Shown: piece after piece, positions 55,430-64,000 of the stretch
Layout of the letters: the number at the start of each line of letters is the position of its first letter
How positions within the stretch are numbered: position 1 is the first letter of the stretch
NCBI GenBank assembly: GCA_022478985.1
Contig: JAKSZP010014886.1
Location: 1-64,000, forward strand
DNA length: 64,000 nt
DNA from: Massospora cicadina
Lineage: Eukaryota > Entomophthoromycota > Entomophthoromycetes > Entomophthorales > Entomophthoraceae
Direction of reading: 5' to 3'
Translations under genes and position numbers: made by a program
Notes under the pieces: model-generated
Told to the model about the DNA's origin: nothing
What the model saw: the letters and a program-made list of their open reading frames with translations, nothing else
Database searches by the model: none

Positions 55430-57245
55430 TCAAAAAATGAAAGGGAAGAAAAACAAAAACTTCCAACCAGGCGGGGGCTGAAACTGCTAACCCGCCATGG
55501 CAGAGGTTGAGGGGGGGTCAGGCAGGTTTTCTGTAGATATATCCACCATGACAATGTCATTTTGTTAATTAAGTGGACAAAAGCGGATAGCCAGGGCATT
55601 GGGGCATCAGCTTAGTGTGGGTGGATTTTAGTGTAGTAAGAGTTCTCCTCCTCTTCATCAAGAGCAGCATGGTAAACAGCTTTGACAAATTTCACTAAGT
55701 GATGCTCAACTTGAATGTGGGCATTGGGCAGCTGGGCAAAATTGGAGTTACTATGGTGGGTGAATTTAGCAGATGGGTTAATTCCGCTAGTTTAGCGACA
55801 TGCATAACAGTGGCTTTGGAGTCATCAAACAGTTTTGAAATATAACTGCAGGCTGAATTGGGGAAATCAGGGGTGAAGTAGAGTGTGGGCAGCCCTAGTT
55901 AAAATTGAGCCACTAATTGGGCCACTGCTTTGTGTAGGTTTGGGCAATGGGGGAGAGGCCACCTCTGTGAAGGTGAGCGGGTGGTCACTTTGGTAGGGGC
56001 AGCATTGGGTTTAGGAGTGAAACGTCTGAGGGATGGGGTATTGTCAAAATTAGAAACAAAAATTTTTGCCTGACCATAATCAGATTAGCTGGGCAGTTGA
56101 CCAGATTCCTTACTCATGATATCTTTTTTTTAGTACTAGATGGTCCCAACCCAAGGGGGGATTCATCGATGTTAAAGTATTTGAGGTGGGTCAACCTTGG
56201 GCCAAATAGACCACACCAAGATTTTTTATAGCCAGTATAGGTTTTGAACATGTGTTGAACAAAACCTGCACTAGAGTGGAAGCAGGAATTACCCTGCCAG
56301 GCTAACCACCCTTACTCATGATATCTTTACCTGATTCATCAATCTCAGACAATAAGTCTCATAAATTTTGGTTTACTAGAATAGTAGATGAATTTGGGTG
56401 GATAGGAGTTGAATGGCTGTTTGGGTATAAAGGGTGGTCAAAGCCTGACTATGATTGGTGGGGGTAGAATTGGGTGGGCTAATGTGGGTGGTTGCTTTAG
56501 TAGGGACTAATTTCACACTCTGACCTATTGAATGGGATTGTTGAGTGAGAGGGGGCAGCAAACTGCCCCATTTGGAACCCACTGAATAGGACTCCAAAGC
56601 TGCATCACAGAAGTGGCTCAGTGGCAGGATTTTTTTGGATGGTTGAGCCCATAAACAGAGGGGGCAAATTTGGTGACCAATATAACACAAGCCCAAAAGA
56701 AATGTTCATTGCTGTTGCGATATGCGCATGGGGGGATCTGGTGGGCTATGGTAGAGTGTGTGAAATTATGGTGGCCATTGTGTGAGGGGCAGCAAGGAGC
56801 TCCACCCCAGAGGGAACAGCGAAGATGAGGTTGAGATGAGTGCCATAAGCCATAAGCCCCACCATCAGCTGATCATACAAAAGTTGAGGGTGGAAGATGA
56901 GAAGGGAGGGATGCAAATGACACCACCAGTGTGGTGTTGGAAAGAGGCGAGTATGAGCAGTAGGGCTAAGAGTGTTTTTGTAAATAAGCGGAATTGAAGC
57001 CACTGCTGCAGCGTCCTCCTCCATCTGAAAGCCTATGTCAAAGTAGCCCTTAAAAGGGAAGAAATCAATAAAGCCAGCCAGCGCAAAGGCAGAGGTGGCA
57101 AGCTTGACAATTTCTTTGTTGGCATATGGTAATAACAGCCTGTAGTCGATGTTGAGGCAAAAGAAAATGTTGGATTGAGGAAGGGCAAAGGGTGGAGCGA
57201 GATGGTAAAATGCGCTAGGTGGAGTGCTTTGTCCTGGGGGGACAA
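55430..57245 (-). pseudogene. Half-LINE copy B ORF1-like protein, broken
   Basis: Minus-strand pieces: 'QDKALHLAHFTISLHPLPF' (57245-57033), 'MEEDAAAVASIPLIYKNT' and 'LYDQLMVGLMAYGTHLNLIF' (57024-56746), a zinc-knuckle remnant 'CPLCLWAQPSKKILP' in which the H and last C are lost (near 56640-56690), and 'MPWLSAFVHL' plus a Ser/Pro-rich end (55599-55357). It shares order and spacing with copy A. Breaks include the SINE at 56127-56311. The role is inferred as RNA-binding. Confidence 0.65.
56127..56311 (-). mobile_element. SINE in half-LINE copy B, with a compound 3' end
   Basis: Minus strand: AAGGGTGGTTAGCCTGGCAGGG head (A-box-like), CATGTTCAAAACC (B-box-like), GGTTGACCCACCTCAAATAC (LINE-2-type tail core), then CATCGATGAATCCCCCCTTGG and ...CTAGTACTAAAAAAAA, the second tail type. 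Perfect 17-bp TSD TTACTCATGATATCTTT (56110-56126 and 56312-56328). Confidence 0.9.
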
Positions 57246-57909
57246 ATTAGCCAGAGGAGTTTGGCGGGCTATTGCCCATTTGTATGTGTTTCCCTGCAGG
57301 GAAAAATTCTAGGGGGTGGAGAACCGCTGTCTCACACTGGGGTGCAGGCGGTGGATACAAGGACATCAAGCGGGAAGTGGACAGGGACAGACAGCAGTGG
57401 TAAAAAAACTTTTTTACTTTTATCAGAATTCACTAAAAAGTTATAGAGAGGAAAGAAAAGTTCAAGAATCACAACTAAGAAGATAAAATTAACCAAAGAA
57501 ATAGTGAGTAAAGCCTACACATGTCACTCCATAAAAACCTTATAAAACCTTAGATGTACTGGATAACAGAGTGGCTAAAAAACCTTGATACATGCACATA
57601 AACAAAAATAATTAAAACTTAGATTAGATGCTGTACCAACTTCCCTCTATTTTGGGAACCTTATTCACTGGTATCTAAAATACTAATAAAACAAAGACTT
57701 GTTATTACCATTTAAGTCAGACTAAAATATATAAGTCAAACTACTGATAAAGTTATTGGTGCTGTGTTGCTGCACCCCTATATGTGTCAAAATTTTTAAC
57801 TCAATACCTTGCCTGGATTTATTAGCCAAACACAATTTTTTTAACTGCACTCCAAGCTTTCTTTGAAGTTAAAATTTAGTATTATGTAAAGTAATAAGTT
57901 ATAGTTTAC

Positions 57910-58200
57910 AAGGGAGGATACCCCAGTGGTAGAGTATGGACCCTCTACCGCTGCCTCCTGAGTTTGATCCCAGTAATGGACTTTGGGTAGGGGACGATTT
58001 TGACTGTGTTGGTTTTGCGCGCCAATGCCCCAAACTGAGATAGCGAATAGCAAAGGCAGTCCATGGAGTTCCTGGCCTATCATACGCCGCACATGGAGGT
58101 TTTCCAGGTTTTATCCTCATTTCCTGTTTTCTTCACTTCCCTAATCGGTGTGGTACTGTCCCCAGGTCATCCCACCTCGAATAAAAAAATTTTTAAAAAA
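57910..58200 (+). mobile_element. tRNA-headed SINE with 17-bp TSD
   Basis: Head GGATACCCCAGTGGTAGAGTATGG (A-box-like) and GAGTTTGATCCCAG (B-box-like), a body of about 200 bp, and the end TACTGTCCCCAGGTCATCCCACCTCGAATAAAAAAATTTTT, the LINE-2-type tail. TSD AATAAGTTATAGTTTAC at 57893-57909 and 58201-58217, perfect. Confidence 0.9.
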
Positions 58201-58217
58201 AATAAGTTATAGTTTAC

Positions 58218-58953
58218 TCAATATAAGAAAATTAAATGTCGTATGGAGAATATCATCAACTTTCCAGTTCCTAAGTAGGTGATGGATATCCATCACCATA
58301 TAAACAGAGAACATCTTTTTAAACAAATGGAAACGAGAAACCAAAAATGGTGTCAAAGACATTGTAACCCTGATAGAGTAGAAATTTAGTTACTAAAAGT
58401 CGCCAAATAGCCCAAAAAAAGCAATGGCTTGGTTAGACTCTCACATGTAATTAATAACTAATCATTTTTTAGGGACTAGGCCTTTATGGAACTCTAATTT
58501 TAGGTGATTCATTTTCCAACTTAGATGATTTGATTAAGCATAAATTTATTAAAGTAAAAAGTCTTAAGTTATGGGATATTTCCCAGATGAGTTCCTCTAA
58601 CAAGCCAAAACAAAGGGTTCATCATATAGATTATAATAGATATTAAAACAGATACAACTAAAGAGTTTGTCTAGAAAGCATGACTTAAAGGGATAATGGG
58701 GGGATGGTATATGGTCATTTTATTGAGGGATTGAGCTAATTTGAGAAATAGATTCATACTACCATTGATGTAAGTTTGTAGCTTAATTATGCCTAAACTT
58801 AATATTTGGCTTAGTAGAGAAATTTCTAACTTTATTTTTATTGCATCTATATAGGGGTGCATATCCTCAAATAGAAATAAAATGCAACGACACATTTTTG
58901 TAAATTAGTAACTTTTGACTTTCAGTAATGTTAATGTAGTGCCAGAAACCCCA
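58218..58953. other. No recognisable feature
   Basis: AT-rich sequence with only short frames and no repeat match seen. Confidence 0.5.
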
Positions 58954-59139
58954 TTACATGACGCCATGGTACCAACCTGGAATTATGGCCCTAACCCAAC
59001 GTTGGTACAAGGTGTTTTTAAGATTAGAAAGTGCATCCAACTTGATAACTTTCCCTACTAGCCTTCTCTTTGTTCTTATAGTCTGTACCCATTTTATGTC
59101 ATGAGGCATGACATTACCCTCTGATTTTTGAGGAAGCAC
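58954..59139 (-). pseudogene. Fragment related to the unknown ORF at 48.4-49.3 kb
   Basis: 61 codons. 'VIKLDALSNLKNTLYQRWV' lines up with 'KVKLQALPDLKHTLDQRWV' in the minus-strand ORF at 49258-48944, with similar basic sequence just before it. Nothing else of the protein is recognisable here. It lies downstream of the minus-strand gypsy and could belong to it. Confidence 0.45.
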
Positions 59140-60318
59140 CCCTTTTTACAGGGGCGTCCAAAAGAGACTTTTTTGTGGGCAGGAGTTAATTTTATGGCAG
59201 CAACTGTGGGTGTTAATTAGGACCAACGGCATTGTTAAAGCGAATTTGTAAAGCTTCAATTAAGTCCTGAACATGGAAACAGTTGCGGTCTGCTTTTCAA
59301 CTTTTCTAAGCGGCATTGAGCCCTTTCTACTAATATGAAGTAATTTAGACAATGCTTCACTCTATATGGTGTTATGGATTCTTTAATAGAAATAAGACTG
59401 TGGTGCCATTTTGGATGAGTTCTAACCTAAAACAGCATGCAAATTATTTTGGTACATTTAGCCACAGAGGTTGCTACTATTTATGAAGGAAATGCCATTA
59501 TTGGCCAGTAATTCAAATTTTGAAAATTATGGCTGCTAAAGTACCCACAAACAACTTAAATTAAAATACAATTTTCAAGATAACTTTATTAAACAAAGAG
59601 GAAAGGTAATGAATAGACCCACAGCTGCACTTGTTTTAGGCTGCTACCTTATAAGCTTCTCCGGGAATAAGTGGAATGTGCATAGGTCTGACAAAAATCT
59701 AATATTATATAACACAAGGATAAACACCACTTAATCTAAAAAATTATATCTGAGTACATGAGCCTGAATTGCTATGACTCTCATGTAGATCACTACCAAA
59801 ATCTTTAGTTAGTTTTTTAAAGCCCAACCCAGCTTAGAAGATGGATGGGCTGCTTGGCGGAATTGGTGGGTAATGCCCACGTGCAGTAAAGGTATAATTG
59901 ATAATGATTTTATCAAATACATTCATGATTCCTGAAACTACTGAGACGGGCTCAAAGCACTTAAATGTGAGTCAAAAAGCTTGGTTTGTTTGCAGAACTT
60001 GAATTTGCTTTGTCTAACTCAATTGCTTTTGATTCAGTTTATCATTTTTACTGAGCCTCAAACCTAATTTTTAAAACAATTCTGCATTGTAAGGGGAGAC
60101 AATCTAAAGGCTGTAGTTGTACTCTGTCCTCTACTACCTCCTTGAACCCCCTGATTTTCCCAGAAACTCCATTAAGGTGGGAAGGACCATAAGGGGAGAT
60201 ATCTTATGTGGTAGTTTGTGACTTCCTCTCATATATTATATGAGATAATTAGCTTAGTTATTAGGAGGTACAGCCACTTTTTAAGCCCCTTCCTGATTCT
60301 ATTTGGACTCCTTCCTTT
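59140..60318. other. No recognisable gene
   Basis: Possibly the 3' part or LTR of the minus-strand gypsy that follows, but no LTR pair could be made within the window. Confidence 0.4.
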
Positions 60319-63300
60319 TCAGACATAGGGGCTGCTCCCAGGACTTACAACGGGAGGCCACAATCTCCTCCACTTCCCATTCAGATGCTCACTCAACAAG
60401 ATAAGTTCTGAGGTCTCAGAATGTGGCCCCTCAGATAATATTAACTTGGTTCTTGGAGTAGTAAAAGAACTGGAACTTAGGTGGGAGGTTAACTGATAGG
60501 AGAAGGTCCCACTTTTCTGACATAAAAAGGGTACAATCCTTTTGGAGTACCAGTTTCTTGCTATGTTTTGAATGGATATTACTGGCATCATGCATCACGA
60601 GATTGATCTCCCTATACTCAAAAATATAATCTTCTCTTACCATCAGCGTTCACCTCATAAGTATTCATGGCTTTATCCAAATTGGTTTTTACTTCCTAGT
60701 GTTAGATTCTGAGGATCATTTTCTTGATAAACTAGATCCTGAGCATCAAAAGGGGTTGAAGTTCATCCAAAAGACTTCTATTTAACTTGTGTCTTATGGT
60801 ATTTTGACCGTTTGGAAGCTCACTAGGCTTGGCCAATTTTTTCTGACTCTTCAGGTCGATCTTGGGCTTAGTTTTCCCTCTGTATTTGGGAAATTCTACC
60901 AAGTCAGCCAAAGGTACAAGCTGAGGATTCTGAAATACCAGCTTGTCAACAATCTTTTAAAATATGACTTTGATTAAAAACCAGATAAAGAGATTTAATA
61001 CAAATTATATCTTTTAATAGGAAATATTATATGATAATCATTTGTTAGGCCAGGCACTGGTATTTATACCTCTAGGGCATCTCCTGGCCACATATTGAGC
61101 ATGCAATTTCCACATATAATTATTTTCCATCTTAGTTTAGCCCTTGAATTTGACACAAATATGATTTATTGATAGGACTATTGGTGTCAAAATACTCTCA
61201 TATTCAGGAAGATTTCAGGAACAAAAATAGAAATACAAATGTGCAAAATTGTCCTAGGATCATCCCAATTTGAGTTTCATCATATGGCTGATGAAATATG
61301 ACTTCTGAGAAATTTTGCATTGATTTGAATTATATGACGTACCCCTAATTGGGATGTCAGGAGGCCTTTCTCAATAGCACTAAGCTCTCCCATTCAGGAA
61401 GTCCAAGTGCAAGTGCTATCATGCTGATTACAAGTATTGACATATGAAATCGCCATATGGTGGGAAATTGATTGTGACATTATGATGTCTATTTGTCCAT
61501 GGAATTTTTAAAGGTAGTTTCAGGATCAATCCCCCAAAAATTTTTATTATGAATGGTTGATATTGCTTCTGATTAGTTAAGACCAAACGCTGAGTTTGTT
61601 GTATGTATAATTGGCATGAATGTGTGAGGATATTTGGCCTGAACTTTTGATAGAATAATTGAATTTAATTGACATTGAGATAATTGGCCCTAGCCATATG
61701 ATAGTAATTGGCTTTAGTTGAGAATTAAAGTAATTACTTGAGCTTTGGAAGGATAATTGTCCAGATCTGTTGGTTGTTGAAGGGTTTATTTTTGGGTCAA
61801 CTACAAGAATCTGACATAGTGTATCTCCTGATGCACTTTACAAAGTACCACCGCAGCTTCAAGCTTGGGCAACAACTATTTATATAATAAATAAAGGATC
61901 TTAACAATAGTTGGAGAAGAGTGGAGAGCAAGTAATAGAGAAATGCAGGGAGTTTTTATAGTTAAAGCATTCCAGAAGGTGTGCGACCCCATCCAAATTA
62001 TCTTCTCCAACTTAACACTTAAAATTATTCTAAACGTTGATACAATCTTTTTTTGACTTATATGACTGTGGGTGGCGGCATTATAATGGCAAGGGAGAGA
62101 CTGTAGAGATTTTGTAAAGCTCCTTTTATAATCAGGACTTAGACTAAAGTTCATTATCTTTGATGATCTCCTTTAGTACGTTATTGATGAAGGAAAAGTG
62201 GAAGGTAATGACTTTCTCAAGTGAGCTACCTTTACAGTGGTAGATAATGTGTTCAAGTAGGAAATCTGGTGAAATGGTCCATCACAAACATAATGACATC
62301 ATACCCTTTGACTAAGGTAACTCTTCACTTAATCTGATGGGATAAAAACCCAAGAACCTTCTGCTTACTGGACTTGTATAAAATCCCACCAAGTGTTTAG
62401 CAACTAGTCGCATCCTAATGTGAAAAATGCACTGATTGGTACGCCAAATATAGTGTGCTGATATTCCCTTTCAGATATGTGTGTGATTAATAAGCTCCAG
62501 AATTTTCGCCTTTCCAGGGTTCCCATGGATATCACACCATGAAGCTCCTTCTTTATTTCCAGGTGAGGCGTCCAGCATGACCCATAAGCATCCCAGGAAC
62601 AATGACAAATATTTTTTACATAGTACCACCTTATAAGATATCCCAGTTTAAGTTACATTTGGATTTGTTTTGGGATATTGTGAGGACAAGGATTTGATAG
62701 AATTACCCTTCTGACATAGCATACTCCTCAAGATTCTCCAAAAAATAGAGAGCAAGGCACCTGAGATGATGGGGGCTGGTTTGATGTAATCTTACTTGGA
62801 GAAATTAAAATGTGGAATTTTATGATGTTAAACTTTCTTGGGTCTAGAACCTAGGCCAGGAACACCTTAAGGCATCAGATAAACTTTCTAAATTGCTTTT
62901 TGTGATCATAAAAGAACATAAACTGTGCAAGGGTCTGATGCCAGAGGGCTTGCATGATGTTAGGATATGAGGGGCATGGTAGTACAGTAGTGTCAAATTA
63001 TCATTACAAACATGTAAAGGCTGGGAGGAATTTTGTAGAGGTGTATCCAGTAAGTCAGCACATCCATTAATGATTATAGGCTCTTTATCATATACATACT
63101 TGTTAAACTCATGTAGGGACCTTTCTTGAGAAATATCTCACTGGATGCTTAATTGTATATGTTCCCACTTACAATAGAGCGCCAGAAATAACCAAAATTA
63201 GAATCCTCGCTGACCACTATATAAATCCTGCTTGGGTCCATATAGTGAAGTATGGAGACAAAAAGAATCGTGCACTTCACAGACTGAAATGTTACTCTAA

Positions 63301-63623
63301 TGTAGATGAATATGAAAGTAATTTAGCACCATTGGCCTTGTACAAGGTTGTGGCAACTTCTGACAAACTAGGCGTAAACTTATTAAAGATAGGACATGCC
63401 CCAAAAAATTTGATTCCTTTAATGAAGTTGGATTGGGCCAATTGTGAATAGCTTTATCATTGTCTGAAGTGATCATACAACCCTGGTCAAGAACATTGTT
63501 GTAATCGGTACCTGGGCAGAAATTTGCAACTGAACAGGTTGTTAGATACTTTATATTAAATAAGAGATTGTATGAAGACAGGTTAACAAATGAGAATCCC
63601 AAGTTCTCATCCACCATTAACAC
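60319..63623 (-). mobile_element. Decayed minus-strand Ty3/gypsy (gypsy-5), pol only
   Basis: From high to low coordinates: an RT-to-RNase-H connection 'DNDKAIHNWPNPTSLKESNFLGHVL' (63623-63297), an integrase core start 'VIMFVMDHFTRF' near 62290, remnants around 'SLPCHYNAATHSH' where the STAYHPQTDGQ-type motif would be (62154-61876), and a chromodomain start 'WEVEEIVASRCKSWEQ' near 60380-60340. The order and spacing fit gypsy pol. Frames are short and shifted, and no LTR was identified. Confidence 0.6.
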
Positions 63624-64000
63624 AACCCTAAATTGGGATTTACCTCACTCAAATAAGGGTAAAAATGATTTTTACCTATGAATAAAGTTGGATATGTTCA
63701 TTGGTGTGGCACAAACAATGAGTTATGGTGGTGAACCAGTCCAACCACCCTCTAAACCCAATGAAATCCGCCAAACACTACATCTCATCATTACCACCAG
63801 ACCTCCAGATCAAGGCCTGGAACTGATATGTCTTTGCCACCTGGTATTCATCAGGGCTTGGTCCACTGGCTCTCTCCAGATTCATCAGGGCTCTGGCGCC
63901 TGGTTTGCACTACTGGCTGAGGTCTGAAATTGGTCCAGCCTCTTTGAACCACTCAATTATGTTAAAGACTTTTGGACTCATGACTGAAAGGAGAGCAAAG
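63624..64000. other. Window end, no recognised gene
   Basis: A 79-codon plus-strand open frame (63688-63927) has no recognisable domain. It may be the complement of the RT part of gypsy-5, but I could not confirm that. Confidence 0.4.

Larger units (their letters stand above)
55355..57424 (-). mobile_element. ORF1-only LINE derivative (half-LINE copy B)
   Basis: A minus-strand counterpart of copy A, about 1.9 kb without the SINE inside it. The 3' end reads CTGTCTGTCCCTGGTTGGCGTACCTCAAATAAAATTTAAAATTTA, the LINE-2-type tail. As in copy A, the ORF1-like protein is followed directly by this tail with no endonuclease or RT. Flanks AGAATTACACCTAA (from 55340) and AGAATTCACTAAA (from 57425) may be a degenerate TSD. 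Confidence 0.7.

Overview
This is eukaryotic DNA, most likely fungal. The evidence is chromodomain Ty3/gypsy retrotransposons, LINEs with CCHC-type ORF1 proteins, tRNA-headed SINEs, and one spliced SANT/Myb gene. I cannot name the genus. Almost the whole window is a graveyard of nested retroelements. The single convincing host-type gene sits in a more GC-rich island at about 32.3-37.0 kb. No rRNA, bona fide tRNA, CRISPR or prokaryotic feature is visible.

Layout. 0-1.2 kb: LTR-like sequence. 1.2-4.3 kb: minus-strand gypsy remnant (gag, protease, RT). 4.9-5.9 kb: 5'-truncated LINE (LINE-1). 8.4-8.7 kb: SINE with a 14-bp target-site duplication (TSD). 8.84-14.08 kb: nearly full-length but decayed LINE (LINE-2). 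15.0-23.2 kb: minus-strand 8-kb LINE (LINE-3) inserted into a SINE; its first ORF carries about 36 copies of a 13-residue tryptophan repeat. 24.1-32.3 kb: old gypsy with both LTRs and a 5-bp TSD, its 3' LTR hit by a 423-bp non-LTR fragment. 33.3-35.8 kb: minus-strand three-SANT-repeat gene with six introns of only 28-35 nt. 37.1-37.6 kb: tandem AT-rich repeat. 37.8-47.5 kb: ORF1-only 'half-LINE' (copy A) split by a 7.8-kb GC-rich chromodomain gypsy with 1.6-kb LTRs and a perfect CTATC TSD. 47.5-54.8 kb: second decayed gypsy of the 24-32 kb family, carrying a SINE and other insertions. 55.36-57.42 kb: second half-LINE copy, minus strand, with a SINE inside. 57.9-58.2 kb: SINE. About 60.3-63.6 kb: another minus-strand gypsy.

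How the parts relate. LINE-1, LINE-2, both half-LINEs and several SINEs share one 3' tail, roughly TGTCCGTCCCCTGGT...ACCTCAAATAAA. This suggests one LINE family supplied the reverse transcriptase for all of them. A second tail, ending GGGACCATCTAGTACTAAA, marks another driver family. Pol ORFs are broken by stops and frameshifts, and the LTRs of the youngest gypsy differ mainly by transitions, as expected for repeat-directed or methyl-cytosine mutation. The items most worth following are the repeat-bearing LINE ORF1, the half-LINEs and the very short introns.
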